64,000 nucleotides of DNA from Dehalobacter sp. 12DCB1 (lineage in GTDB: Bacteria > Bacillota > Desulfitobacteriia > Desulfitobacteriales > Syntrophobotulaceae), in contig NZ_POSF01000011.1 in the NCBI RefSeq assembly GCF_004343605.1, positions 62,001 through 126,000 of the forward strand, given 5' to 3'. Positions 1 through 8,676 of the stretch are shown piece by piece. The notes under the pieces were generated by a model that did no database searches, was not told the DNA's origin, and worked only from the letters and a program-made list of their open reading frames with translations. A program made the translations under genes and the position numbers. How positions within the stretch are numbered: the stretch's first letter is position 1; the number at the start of each line of letters is the position of its first letter.

Positions 1-1383
1 CCGTCTAATATAAACTTGACTCTGCTTTGCATAGAAGACACAGCACTCCCAGAATTATATCTTCGGGCAACGAACCTTAATCTTTGCTGCGTTGCTAATT
101 CAGAAATAACCCCATTTGAAATTTTAAATCATGTCGCCGTCATAATTAATGAAGAAGTTAACCTATCTTGGTACATGCAAAAATTATTCGACACCATTTA
201 TTCAAATCAAGGGTTGCAACCCCTTATTGATACCGCGACAGAAATCTTTGGACATCCAATGCTTCTGCACGATAGTAATTTTAAAGTTCTTGCTTTATCG
301 CAGGATGCTGTTAATATTGTCGAACTAACCGAAGATAAAAATGGCGATAAATATGTCAACGCCAATACCATCTCCTTCATCCGTGATAATCACATTTATT
401 CAAAGACACGCAGCCAGGGATATTCCCAGTACGTGAGAAAATCGGAACGTTTCAATGGAACCCTCTCGACTATCATCCAGATCCAAGGTATAGAAGTTGC
501 TCAACTAGCAATTTATGAGGCCGGCAAACAGTTTCAGGAAATCGATTTTAAGCTTATCGAGCCTCTTCGGAAATTATTATCCATAGAATTGCAAAAAAAT
601 GACTTCTTTAGCATCAGCAAAAATTTACTACCCAACTATTTTCTAACGGACTTGCTGGATAAGAAAATTCATGATGAAGATTCTATCAGAAAACGGCTTA
701 ATTATTTGCAGTGGCCGAGTACAGAAACATATCAAATCATGATAATAAGTAATAAGCTAAGTAACACTTTTGAAAGCAAAATTCCATTTATCATCCAATC
801 TTTGCAATCTTTTATTCCCAGTGATAAATGTATTGTCTATAAAAATGAACTCGTAGTATTCATCGATAATTCAATCAGCCTCAGTTTATTCCAAGAGTCC
901 GGTTCGGAATTTACCGAATATTTAAGCGCCAATGCTCTTTTTGCCGGTGTCAGCATCCCATTTACCAGGCTGTCGGAAAGCAGAAAATATTACAACCAGG
1001 CTTTAAAGGCTAGTGAATTCGCCCAACGCAATAATCAGCCTTTCTGCCTTTATGAAAAAAACATGCTGTATTTTCTTACAGAACTAATCTCTTCCCATAG
1101 CGAGATTATTGATTTCTGCCATCCCGCGGTTATCTACCTGGCCAAAGAGGAAGGATCCAACGGAACACCTTTTTTAGAAACATTAAAGTATTATTTATAC
1201 TATACGAATTCGCCTAATGAGGCGGCCAGCACCTTATGCGTCCATCGGAACACTTTATTTTACAGGATTAATAAAATAAAAGAGCTCACCGGCGTAAACC
1301 TGGATAATGCCGAAGAACGGCTGCAGATTTATCTTTCTATCAAATTACTGGAATTCAGTAACATCAATATTGCCAATTTGTAA
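1..1383 (+). CDS. PucR/CdaR-type transcriptional regulator, 5' end cut by the window edge
   Basis: The reading frame is open from base 1 with no stop or clear ribosome binding site. A TTG at 16 is available but the gene most likely begins outside the window, so at least 460 residues are seen. The last ~60 residues hold the PucR C-terminal helix-turn-helix: a stretch ending in tandem 'NEAASTLCVHRNTLFYRINK', typical of the HTH_30 family that reads metabolite state in Firmicutes. The middle has a GAF-like or diguanylate-cyclase-like region without recognisable catalytic residues. The regulated genes are probably to the left of the window or are its own operon; nothing on the right is co-directional. 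A strong rho-independent terminator follows 95 bp after the stop codon. Family assignment is firm, effector unknown. Confidence 0.85.
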   Translation, partial: PSNINLTLLCIEDTALPELYLRATNLNLCCVANSEITPFEILNHVAVIINEEVNLSWYMQKLFDTIYSNQGLQPLIDTATEIFGHPMLLHDSNFKVLALSQDAVNIVELTEDKNGDKYVNANTISFIRDNHIYSKTRSQGYSQYVRKSERFNGTLSTIIQIQGIEVAQLAIYEAGKQFQEIDFKLIEPLRKLLSIELQKNDFFSISKNLLPNYFLTDLLDKKIHDEDSIRKRLNYLQWPSTETYQIMIISNKLSNTFESKIPFIIQSLQSFIPSDKCIVYKNELVVFIDNSISLSLFQESGSEFTEYLSANALFAGVSIPFTRLSESRKYYNQALKASEFAQRNNQPFCLYEKNMLYFLTELISSHSEIIDFCHPAVIYLAKEEGSNGTPFLETLKYYLYYTNSPNEAASTLCVHRNTLFYRINKIKELTGVNLDNAEERLQIYLSIKLLEFSNINIANL

Positions 1384-1443
1384 TTCTATCTGCTTGAGTC
1401 GCCCGTTGGACAGGACTTTTAATTTTACACCAGCCAGATAATG

Positions 1444-1462
1444 CGTGCTTAGCTGGGCACGC
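1444..1462. repeat. 19-bp hairpin-forming repeat, copy 1
   Basis: The sequence CGTGCTTAGCTGGGCACGC occurs here and, identically, at 14512-14530. CGTGC and GCACG can pair around a short loop. Here it lies between the PucR gene and its terminator; the other copy lies just before a terminator 13 kb away. Both are non-coding. Origin unknown; it may be the trace of a shared ancestral 3' region or a small dispersed element. Confidence 0.6.
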
Positions 1463-1477
1463 TGCACATAAACAGAC

Positions 1478-1513
1478 ACCTCCCGGCCCGATTGAGCCGA
1501 GAGGTCTTTTTTT
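1478..1513 (+). terminator. Rho-independent terminator of the PucR gene
   Basis: Ten-base arms at 1478-1487 and 1496-1505 (ACCTCCCGGC / GCCGAGAGGT, one mismatch) enclose an 8-nt loop and are followed by a run of seven T on the plus strand at 1507-1513. It lies 13 bp from the 3' end of the convergent Tat-less rdhA-like gene, so it may stop transcription from both sides. Confidence 0.85.
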
Positions 1514-1525
1514 GCCTGAACAGCG

Positions 1526-2665
1526 CTATTCTTTTCTCCGATTGAAGCGGAATTCTTTCCAAACATCGGGTGACTTTTCCATCCATTCAGGATCAGGATA
1601 TTTTCCCGGATCATGCGGACCATAGACTTGCCGTTCCAATTTGGTCAGGAAAATGCCCGGAAGACTTCCACCCTTAGCTGCCAACCAAAGCCCGATAGAG
1701 TGCTCCAAGGAAGGCGGTTTACTATAAGGGCAAGAACTTAAGCATACGCCACAATCGGTCCCTGTTTTGTTCCATATTCTAAAGCAGTTCTCTGCTTTGA
1801 AACGATATCTCTCCACTCCCCTTATGATTTCTTTCTCATCATCCATGCTGATGGCCGCTCCCGGACAATTCTCAGCACAAATTTTACAATTCTTACAGAA
1901 ATCATCGACTCCCAGATTAGACTTTTTATCATAGACCAATGGCAAATCTGTTGTAATGACCGTCATTTTAAAAGCCATACCGAATTCTTTGGAAATCAGA
2001 ATCCCGCTTCGGCCTAATTCCCCGATGCCGGCGTCAATGCCAACCGGCGGAAAGATAACCTGATTATTGGTCAGGATATGCGCCCGGGCCGGATACCCCA
2101 TATTGCGGATCGCTCTTGCTAAACGTACCGATATATAACCGAGCTTTGAATACAGCTTAAAAATATACATCATAATCTGTTTTTTTGGGGCACCCTTTAA
2201 GATATCGTAATCCATCCCCTCGGCGATGACGATAGCATTCTTATGCGGTAAATTAATCGGTGTCCCGATCGGAATATCATTTTTCCGGGTAAAATTTCTT
2301 CCCCTATGGCTATAAACATACTCCTGATTCAGCGGCCCGATCTTAACAACGGATGCCTCTAAAATATTTTTGGCAAAACCTTTGACTTTTTCAGTAGCAC
2401 GTTCCGGCGTCATTTCAATCTTCACAGGATCGACTGGTCCATCCACCATATCCTCTTGGCCCAATTGCCTAAGAAGCGATATCAAAGATAACCACGCCAT
2501 ATTATCTACACGTGCTCCCACGCCTAGCGTTCCAGGCAATTCTTTCTGACTTAAATCCGTCTTCTCCAGATCGGGATGCTTTTTATAGTACGCTTCCCAT
2601 TCTGGTGTACCCGGATGCAGCTCATCATATCGGCTTAAAACATTATCACGTTCATCATATCTCAT
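1526..2665 (-). CDS. Tat-less (cytoplasmic) reductive dehalogenase-like protein, copy B
   Basis: This 379-aa protein has the RdhA C-terminal half: a first cluster motif CxxCxxCxxxCP at residues 257-268 and a second with Cys 294, 305, 308 and 312 (CX10CX2CX3CP). Upstream, 'YSKLG...RNMGYPARAH' and 'GIGELGRSG' line up with the RdhA core, keeping the Tyr and Arg that correspond to the catalytic Tyr and Arg of PceA-type enzymes. It has no twin-arginine signal, begins directly in a soluble domain, and no rdhB follows, so a cytoplasmic location is inferred. It is about 80% identical by eye to the gene just upstream and follows it after 50 bp, so the two form a tandem duplication in one operon. Possible roles: intracellular dehalogenation or another corrinoid reduction. 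It is not QueG, because the second cluster and flanks are RdhA-like. Confidence 0.88.
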   Translation of the reverse strand: MRYDERDNVLSRYDELHPGTPEWEAYYKKHPDLEKTDLSQKELPGTLGVGARVDNMAWLSLISLLRQLGQEDMVDGPVDPVKIEMTPERATEKVKGFAKNILEASVVKIGPLNQEYVYSHRGRNFTRKNDIPIGTPINLPHKNAIVIAEGMDYDILKGAPKKQIMMYIFKLYSKLGYISVRLARAIRNMGYPARAHILTNNQVIFPPVGIDAGIGELGRSGILISKEFGMAFKMTVITTDLPLVYDKKSNLGVDDFCKNCKICAENCPGAAISMDDEKEIIRGVERYRFKAENCFRIWNKTGTDCGVCLSSCPYSKPPSLEHSIGLWLAAKGGSLPGIFLTKLERQVYGPHDPGKYPDPEWMEKSPDVWKEFRFNRRKE

Positions 2666-2715
2666 AATTTCCAGCTCCTCGCTTCACAGAATAACAAATT
2701 AGACAAACTACCGAC

Positions 2716-3858
2716 CTATTCTTTTCTCCGGTCAAAACGGAATTCTTTCCAGACATCCGGCGGTTCTTCCATCCATTGAGGGTGAGGATGTTTTCCCGGA
2801 GAATGAGGACCATATATTAGCCGTTCTAACCTGGTCAAAAAAATACCTGGGAAACTTCCGCCTTTAGCTGCTAACCAAAGTCCGAAAGAGTGCTCCAAAG
2901 AAGGTGGTTTACTATAGGGGCAGGCACTCATGCACACACCACAATCAGTCCCTGTTTTATTCCATATCTTAAAACAGTTCTCTGCTTTGAAACGGTATCT
3001 CTCCACTCCTCTGATGATTTGTTTCTCATCATCCATGCTGATGGCCGCTCCCGGACAATTCTCAGCACAAATCTTGCAATTTTTACAGAAATCATCGACT
3101 CCCAGCTTCGATTTCCGATCATAGACCAATGGCAAGTCTGTTGTAATGACCGACATTTTCATTGCAGTACCAAACTCTTTGGAAATCAGAATTCCGCTTC
3201 TCCCTAATTCTCCGACACCAGCATCAATCGCAGCCGGAGGAAATATAACCTGATTGTTAGTCACGATATGAGCCCGGGCAGGATAACCTATATTGCGTAT
3301 AAACCTTGCCATGAGCACCGCCATGTGACCAAGTTTAGAGTATGCCCTAAAAATCTCAAGCATAATCTCTTTTTTAGGGGCTCCTTTTAAAATATCGTAA
3401 TTAATCCCTTCAACCAAAAAGATAGCATTTTTATGCGGTAAATTAATGGGCAACCCCACAGGTATCTCTACTCCACCATGCCGATGATAGCTTCGTCCTT
3501 TAACGCTATAAACATACTCCTGATTCAGAGGCCCGATCTTAACAACGGATGCCCCTAAAATATGTTTCGCAAAACCTTTAACTTTTTCCGCAGCACGTTC
3601 CGGCGTCATTTCAATCTTCACAGGATCCACCGGTCCATCCACCATATCCTCTTGTCCCAATTGCCCAAGAATGGACATCAGCGACTGCCACGCCATATTA
3701 TCTACACGCGCCCCTACGCCAAGCGTTCCTGGTAAATCAAACTGACTTAAATCCGTCTTCTCAAGGTCCGGATGCTTCTCATAGTACTCGATCCACTCGC
3801 GGCTACCCGGCTTAAGCTCATACCGGGCTAAAGCATTATCATGTTCATCATATTTCAT
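2716..3858 (-). CDS. Tat-less (cytoplasmic) reductive dehalogenase-like protein, copy A
   Basis: First gene of the tandem pair, 380 aa. It has the same RdhA Fe-S motifs near residues 258-313, the same putative catalytic Tyr in 'AYSKLG' and Arg in 'GVGELGRSG', and again no Tat signal, no membrane helix and no partner rdhB. A decent Shine-Dalgarno (GAGGAGTACAAG, read on the minus strand) precedes the ATG. The first 60 residues of the two copies are almost collinear, with a one-residue indel near residue 14, and divergence is greatest around residues 118-126. The gene is preceded by an AACAAATT/AATTTGTT inverted repeat at 3885-3910. A short AACAAATT piece is also present between the two copies (2694-2701), presumably duplicated with the gene. 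Substrate unknown. Confidence 0.88.
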   Translation of the reverse strand: MKYDEHDNALARYELKPGSREWIEYYEKHPDLEKTDLSQFDLPGTLGVGARVDNMAWQSLMSILGQLGQEDMVDGPVDPVKIEMTPERAAEKVKGFAKHILGASVVKIGPLNQEYVYSVKGRSYHRHGGVEIPVGLPINLPHKNAIFLVEGINYDILKGAPKKEIMLEIFRAYSKLGHMAVLMARFIRNIGYPARAHIVTNNQVIFPPAAIDAGVGELGRSGILISKEFGTAMKMSVITTDLPLVYDRKSKLGVDDFCKNCKICAENCPGAAISMDDEKQIIRGVERYRFKAENCFKIWNKTGTDCGVCMSACPYSKPPSLEHSFGLWLAAKGGSFPGIFLTRLERLIYGPHSPGKHPHPQWMEEPPDVWKEFRFDRRKE

Positions 3859-3884
3859 AATCTTGTACTCCTCACTTGATAAAT

Positions 3885-3910
3885 AACAAATTGTTTTATT
3901 GAAATTTGTT
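3885..3910. promoter_or_regulatory. Inverted repeat upstream of the Tat-less rdhA pair
   Basis: Perfect 8-bp arms AACAAATT (3885-3892) and AATTTGTT (3903-3910) lie 27-52 bp before the start of the 2716-3858 gene. The rest of the ~300-bp gap up to the antiporter gene is AT-rich with no further gene. The repeat could be a protein-binding site or a leader hairpin. Nothing ties it to a named regulator. Confidence 0.4.
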
Positions 3911-4156
3911 ACCTATACAGAAAATATGTTTTGCTTGATATTTGTTATTACAAGTCTCAGAAACCAATATTTTTGATTAAAGAAAATAGTGCTATACATA
4001 TCCTGAAGATTAAGTCCTACCTAAAATGAAATAAAAATAAAATTATTTTAACTTCTTCCCTCCTTGCCAAAAAGATATTGTTCCTATTGAATATAGATAG
4101 TTCATTGCTCCTTTCTTTTTATCATTAAAAATTTACCAATGTCTCTTTCTAGAAAG

Positions 4157-5341
4157 TCATTTTTTTGTCAAATGGTTGAAAATGAGCGGCGAAAGTGTGC
4201 AAGTTATTATCGCCACTAAAATGATTGCTCCGAACAAGCTACCGTTAATAATTCCTAGTTTTAAGGCAATAGTGCCTGTAGCAATTATTAGGCTTAATCT
4301 GGAAGACAATAATGTGGTTGCCGCTATCGACTTACTCCATGAATAGTTGATTTTTAAGAATACCGTCGGTGCCAGAGTCACAGCATATACTGCAAGTACC
4401 AGAACCGGTAACAGATAAAACGAGCTAGGATTATTCAGAATATCTCTGACGTTAAAATTGACTCCCACCATAATAAAGAAAACAGGAATGAATATTCCGT
4501 AGGCTATGGCGTCAAACTTATGAAAAATCTGCGACGTTTTACGATCACTAATTAGAGAAATGATTAGTCCTACTAAAAATGCACCAAGGATTATTTCAGT
4601 ATTTAAGAATTGAGCAATTACCATAAACAATATAAGACAAGCAAACGCACCCCGGACCTTTATTTGTGAATTTTTATGCGCCAATTGTTCCATCATTGGT
4701 AATTTAAACACGACGTCCAAAAGCTTCCAGATTAGAACAAAAATCGGTATGAATAGTAAGATGTAGCAAAGCTTAATCAACGAATTTGTGGCTATAAACG
4801 TGATGTATGAAGACAACAGGATCATTGTGAAAAAGTCGGAAAACAGAGAACTTAACAATATAATTTGTCCATATTTACTGGACAACATTTCTCGTTCTTT
4901 AAGTATGGGTACTACTATTCCGACAGAGGTGCTGGACAAAATAATTGTAAAAATTACAACATCAGGGATAAGCCCAATCCATTTGAGACCGAAAGCTACT
5001 AATAGAGATAGGACAAGCGTTGTGGAAAATAGAATCAATGACATAATTAACGGGTGCTGATGCCATTTGACCTTTTGTGTCTTTGCAAGCGAAATGATTA
5101 AGTTGAAATCTATTTCTATTCCCGCCATAAACATGAGAAAGGCGAATCCTAAATTATAGAGAAAACTCAGCCATTCACTCCCTTGAATTAAGTCAAATCC
5201 GCTTTTTCCAATGATGATTCCAGCAATAATCTCACCAACAACTATAGGAATGGAAACACGCTTAATCTTGTTAACTACTAAGGGAATAGCAAATGCGATG
5301 ATACCAATGATTAATAATGAAACATACGACATATAAGACAT
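4157..5341 (-). CDS. CPA2-family monovalent cation/proton antiporter
   Basis: The 394-aa product is almost entirely hydrophobic, with about 12 predicted membrane helices, and resembles KefB/GerN/NapA-type antiporters. 'PIVVGEIIAGIIIGKSG' near residues 30-50 and 'FLMFMAGIEIDF' near residues 85-105 are characteristic of the Na_H_Exchanger domain. No C-terminal RCK/TrkA-N regulatory domain is present, so it is the membrane part only. A Shine-Dalgarno GGGAGAAAG precedes the ATG. It is co-directional with the Tat-less rdhA pair and the soluble MCP gene but separated from both by 140-300 bp, so co-transcription is uncertain. Ion specificity (Na+ or K+ for H+) cannot be told from the sequence. Confidence 0.85.
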   Translation of the reverse strand: MSYMSYVSLLIIGIIAFAIPLVVNKIKRVSIPIVVGEIIAGIIIGKSGFDLIQGSEWLSFLYNLGFAFLMFMAGIEIDFNLIISLAKTQKVKWHQHPLIMSLILFSTTLVLSLLVAFGLKWIGLIPDVVIFTIILSSTSVGIVVPILKEREMLSSKYGQIILLSSLFSDFFTMILLSSYITFIATNSLIKLCYILLFIPIFVLIWKLLDVVFKLPMMEQLAHKNSQIKVRGAFACLILFMVIAQFLNTEIILGAFLVGLIISLISDRKTSQIFHKFDAIAYGIFIPVFFIMVGVNFNVRDILNNPSSFYLLPVLVLAVYAVTLAPTVFLKINYSWSKSIAATTLLSSRLSLIIATGTIALKLGIINGSLFGAIILVAIITCTLSPLIFNHLTKK

Positions 5342-5485
5342 TCTGACTTTCTCCCGCTCGGTGTTATTTCCATGTTATTGCGTACAATACAGTCGTAACG
5401 GTATTTTGCAGGTTGATTTAGCCGTTTTGCTTAAATTAAGTTCCTTTGTATTTAGGTTCAATAATCATCCTTATTGCTTAAGAAT

Positions 5486-6298
5486 TCAATTTTCTATCTG
5501 ACCCAATTCAACCATTTTTTCGGCCATTTCTGCGATTTGACCGACTGTCTGAGTTACTTCCTGTGTGCCAATGGCTTGATCTTCAATTGCATTACTGAAC
5601 TGTTCAACATTATCGAGTAAATCGGACACGGACTTTTTGACATTGCTTAAAATCTGGACTATTTCTGTCGTTAATAATTTAGTGTCATCAGCAAGCTTAC
5701 GTACTTCATCTGCAACTACTGCAAATCCCCTTCCTAGTTCACCTACCCGCGCAGACTCGATAGCGGCATTTAATCCGAGAATATTGGTCTGCATCGAGAT
5801 GCTCTTAATCTTATGAACAAAATCATCAATGTTCTCAATTTCTGAATCGACCTGCCTGGTTTCTCTAACCATAGATCTTGTAGTAGCAAGTATATTTTGA
5901 AATTCATTTGATAAACCTTCAGTGGATGCTAAGATTTCCTGCACAGCAGCCAACACTTCTTGTCCAGCATTCACAATGTTTTCATAACGCTCTTCAGAAA
6001 GGGCCACCGCTACACAACCAACAATCTTTCCTTCATCAATGATCGGATATCCCACACCAATGTGAGGAACACCAATAACTTCTTTGGGAACTTTCTTTAC
6101 GACTCTTTTTCCAATACGGATTGCCTCATAACCAGGCGAGCCGGCACGTAACTCATCGCCCACTGATGCAGGTAAAGAAAATTTTTTGCCGTTGCAGCGG
6201 GCTAAAATTTTCTGTGTGTCACATATTGAAATACAAACATCATCGTAAAATAATTGTTGAAGTTCACTTGATATCTCTAGATATGATTCTAGTTTCAG
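5486..6298 (-). CDS. Soluble methyl-accepting chemotaxis-like sensor, probable CTG start or frameshift at the 5' end
   Basis: From the first standard start (GTG at 6163) the product is 225 aa, but the frame stays open to 6314. The upstream codons encode residues homologous to the N-terminus of the related sensor at 9854, so the gene very probably begins further up. A G-rich Shine-Dalgarno lies at 6305-6311, and the only in-frame candidate at the right distance is CTG at 6296-6298, giving 270 aa. An ATG at 6301-6303 is in another frame, so a one-base frameshift is the alternative. The protein has an N-terminal small-ligand/redox sensor-like domain ('[19 protein letters not shown]') and a C-terminal MCP signalling tip ('[20 protein letters not shown]'). 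There is no membrane helix. Possible partner: CheA/CheW elsewhere. Confidence 0.8.
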   Translation of the reverse strand: MKLESYLEISSELQQLFYDDVCISICDTQKILARCNGKKFSLPASVGDELRAGSPGYEAIRIGKRVVKKVPKEVIGVPHIGVGYPIIDEGKIVGCVAVALSEERYENIVNAGQEVLAAVQEILASTEGLSNEFQNILATTRSMVRETRQVDSEIENIDDFVHKIKSISMQTNILGLNAAIESARVGELGRGFAVVADEVRKLADDTKLLTTEIVQILSNVKKSVSDLLDNVEQFSNAIEDQAIGTQEVTQTVGQIAEMAEKMVELGQIEN

Positions 6299-6677
6299 TT
6301 CATATCCCCCCCTTTATTTGAATTAACTATTATTTTTCATCCTGTCGCCTTCCTAAGTGCGGACACAGTAAATAACATAGATACCGATACTAGCTCCGAG
6401 GAAAGACAGAACAAATGATACCAGAGCTAAATTCAGTTTCATCTCCAAAACAAAACAGCGAGGGCGGAAACTAAAAATACGGAAATGGCATTTTTGAGTC
6501 CGACTTTATTCGCTAATAATAATTTTGTACTTCAGCACAATTGTATTGCACGCGCGACAAAATAGCTTACTATCATCAGAAAATTTTACTTATGTGTAAA
6601 TTGTGTTTACTTCTTAGCCTTATTATATATAACCACTCTTAGTCAAACAATGTATTGTAGTTTAAAGTTCGCAAATC
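6299..6677. other. Intergenic stretch without a recognised gene
   Basis: Non-coding, AT-rich DNA upstream of the MCP-like gene. It contains the G-run Shine-Dalgarno of that gene and presumably its promoter. I see no conserved operator or small gene here. Confidence 0.5.
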
Positions 6678-6721
6678 AAAGGGCCTCTAACTTGTACTAT
6701 AGTACAAGTTAGAGGCCCTTT
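6678..6721. terminator. Perfect 44-bp palindrome downstream of rdhA
   Basis: Bases 6678-6699 are the exact reverse complement of 6700-6721, so the arms meet without a loop (centre ACTATAGT). It lies after a second hairpin in the 3' region of the rdhA at 6853. Outer AAA/TTT ends make it able to act on either strand. No strong U-run follows on the minus strand, so it could instead be an RNA-stabilising 3' end. Confidence 0.6.
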
Positions 6722-6761
6722 ATAAGAGGGTAAATGCAAAAATACCATAAGGATACGTTGA

Positions 6762-6796
6762 GGGGGCATAACGAAGCTAAGTTTCGTTATGCCCCC
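6762..6796 (-). terminator. Hairpin just downstream of rdhA (6853)
   Basis: Fourteen-base arms GGGGGCATAACGAA (6762-6775) and TTCGTTATGCCCCC (6783-6796) with a 7-nt loop, 56 bp past the rdhA stop. With the 44-bp palindrome it forms a tandem 3' structure like those after the rdhA genes at 24721 and 30401. Confidence 0.65.
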
Positions 6797-6852
6797 ATGA
6801 AATTATCCGTTATACTTTTTGACTACATGATGCTTGATGACTGACTGTACCT

Positions 6853-8235
6853 TTAGCTTGGCATCTTGATTTTATAGAGTTCAGGCCACTCGAGCCACCA
6901 CTTATAATCTTCAATGATTTCCGTTCCGTAGCCAAACATATCATCGATGCCTTTAAGTAGTTTTGCAGCGCCTTGGCCTTTGCTGCCAATCCAAATGCCT
7001 GCTTCGTGGAACCAGGAATCCTCTTTGGAATTCCAGGGACACACTTTAATACATCTGCCGCAGTTGACGCCTTCTTCATTGCTGGCCCTAAAAGTCGTGC
7101 AAATTTTGGCATCCGTATTCCAACGCAGATAGCCGTTATGTTCTACTGGGTCGACGTCGAAGGTGATTGCTTTAGAAGGACATTCATCTGCACATTTTTT
7201 GCAAACTCTGCAGAAGTCCAACATCCCGAAATCAATCGGTTTATCCGGGGCTAACGGCAAATCGGTGGTGACAGCTGCGACTTTCGTCCGGAATCCAAAT
7301 CTGGGATGCGCAACACAGTCCCCCGTTCGGGTAAGTTCGCCCATTCCGGCAGCGATCAGACACGGACCCATTACGGCTTCATAGTTGCCAAAATGCTGGG
7401 CTCTCGCATTATAGCCTAGATTCCGAATGTATTGCGCCATAATGACAGAAATATTGGCTGTAGCATGATAGCAACGGAACGATTGCGATACGGAGATTCC
7501 GTCATATCCGGTCGTTGCCAAGTAGGTTTCCAAATGCTGCTCTACCGCGACAACAATAACATTTGGCAGGCTGCCTGTCACAGGGGCTTTTGAGATCGGG
7601 GCATCAGGGGGAACTGCGCCTGATGCATACGCTCCTTGCGGCGGCGCCATTGTACTTGCGTAATAAGCATAGGAAGGCATTTTGCCAATTCCTACTTCGT
7701 CAGCTCTCAGATAATAAGCAAGGTCTTTGATATGCTGTGACATTTGTTCAGGATCCGGAATCGGCAGTTTTTCAGGGTTAACGGGTCCATCCACCATATT
7801 ATCCCCGCTGATTGCCCCAAGGGGAATTAAGAATCCGGTTCCCAGCGGATATCTTGGAGCTTGCTGGAAGTACCCGTATCTTGCTTTTTCACCCAAAATG
7901 CCTCTGATGGCCAAGCAGAATCCCCCGTCCTGTTCGTCGGTTCTTTGAACCGGCCCAAGGAGCTTGCTTGTCCCAAGCCACTGGTCGTTATGCTCCACAA
8001 AACTAACCGAGGCTCCTCCGTAACTCATCTGCGGCTTCAGTTTTGACCATTTGCCCTTGCCTGCTGCCTCATAACCCAACGTGCTAACCGTTGCGTTCGC
8101 CATCTTTGATGGAGCTGCAATTGCACCCATAACACCCATAGCGGCAACTGCTGCCCCGGTTCTCAGAAAACCGCGGCGGCTTACCGAAAATTGCTGCTTG
8201 GATTCTTTCTCTTTATTTCCTGAAATTTCGGACAT
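6853..8235 (-). CDS. rdhA: Reductive dehalogenase catalytic subunit, CprA-like
   Basis: 460 aa. Tat signal with 'SRRGFLRTG' (Arg 20-21) and a hydrophobic stretch ending at a likely ANA cleavage site near residue 48. Cluster 1 [12 protein letters not shown] begins at residue 342; cluster 2 uses Cys 379, 392, 395 and 399. The putative catalytic Tyr is in 'RCYHATAN' and the Arg in '[10 protein letters not shown]'. The enzyme should reductively remove halogen from an organohalide at the outer face of the membrane using a base-off corrinoid. 'LGTSK', '[10 protein letters not shown]'-type blocks and the 'KWWLEWPE' tail place it near chlorophenol dehalogenases (CprA), so an aromatic substrate is likely but unproven. 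It follows its rdhB by 13 bp with a GGAGGAAAG Shine-Dalgarno. Its closest relative in the window is the rdhA at 43470. Confidence 0.96.
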   Translation of the reverse strand: MSEISGNKEKESKQQFSVSRRGFLRTGAAVAAMGVMGAIAAPSKMANATVSTLGYEAAGKGKWSKLKPQMSYGGASVSFVEHNDQWLGTSKLLGPVQRTDEQDGGFCLAIRGILGEKARYGYFQQAPRYPLGTGFLIPLGAISGDNMVDGPVNPEKLPIPDPEQMSQHIKDLAYYLRADEVGIGKMPSYAYYASTMAPPQGAYASGAVPPDAPISKAPVTGSLPNVIVVAVEQHLETYLATTGYDGISVSQSFRCYHATANISVIMAQYIRNLGYNARAQHFGNYEAVMGPCLIAAGMGELTRTGDCVAHPRFGFRTKVAAVTTDLPLAPDKPIDFGMLDFCRVCKKCADECPSKAITFDVDPVEHNGYLRWNTDAKICTTFRASNEEGVNCGRCIKVCPWNSKEDSWFHEAGIWIGSKGQGAAKLLKGIDDMFGYGTEIIEDYKWWLEWPELYKIKMPS

Positions 8236-8248
8236 TCACTTTCCTCCT

Positions 8249-8554
8249 CTAAGCCTTTAGTGACTCGGCCTTTTTCTTCGTACCAATGAAGCCTAATACG
8301 CGGGCCAGGACTACAGCAAGAACCAGCGAAATCCCCCCAAACAGGAATATTGCTGTGCTTGTAGCCTTGACATGTCCTACACTGGCATTGATGTAAACAA
8401 AGGAAACTCCTATACAAGCGACCACAAAGAAAATTACATATAAGGTCCAAATAACCACGCTCTTCCAAGTCTTGTCCTGCTTTGCACGAGGTCTGATAAA
8501 AAGGACACCAGCCAAGAAAAGAATCCCTGCCAAAAAGATTAAAAATGTGCTCAT
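8249..8554 (-). CDS. rdhB: Reductive dehalogenase membrane anchor, CprB-like
   Basis: 101 aa with three predicted membrane helices (about residues 2-20, 34-56 and 69-92) and the family block '[20 protein letters not shown]'. I chose the ATG at 8554 rather than the in-frame TTG at 8578, because AAGGAGGTG ends 8 bp before it and the product then starts MSTFLIFLAG like the other copies. It is expected to hold RdhA at the outer membrane surface and may help link it to quinol oxidation. First gene of the rdhBA unit. Confidence 0.95.
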   Translation of the reverse strand: MSTFLIFLAGILFLAGVLFIRPRAKQDKTWKSVVIWTLYVIFFVVACIGVSFVYINASVGHVKATSTAIFLFGGISLVLAVVLARVLGFIGTKKKAESLKA

Positions 8555-8676
8555 TATTCTTTTCACCTCCTTACCCAAATTTCTTTTGGAATTTGCAACT
8601 CCATATTTATTTTAAGCATAATTTTAATTTAGAGTTTTAGTCTCACATAAATGTATTATTTATTAGGCCAAAAAAT

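Noticed and set aside
1345-1623. 92-codon minus-strand frame across the PucR terminator
   Set aside because: It overlaps the 3' ends of two better-supported genes in another frame and contains the terminator hairpin.
1526-3858. QueG (epoxyqueuosine reductase) as identity of the Tat-less proteins
   Set aside because: Sequence blocks around the Fe-S motifs and the Tyr/Arg spacing follow RdhA, and the proteins end without the QueG C-terminal features.
6678-6721. Palindrome as an insertion-sequence end or MITE
   Set aside because: No target-site duplication or second copy; it sits where a 3' hairpin is expected.
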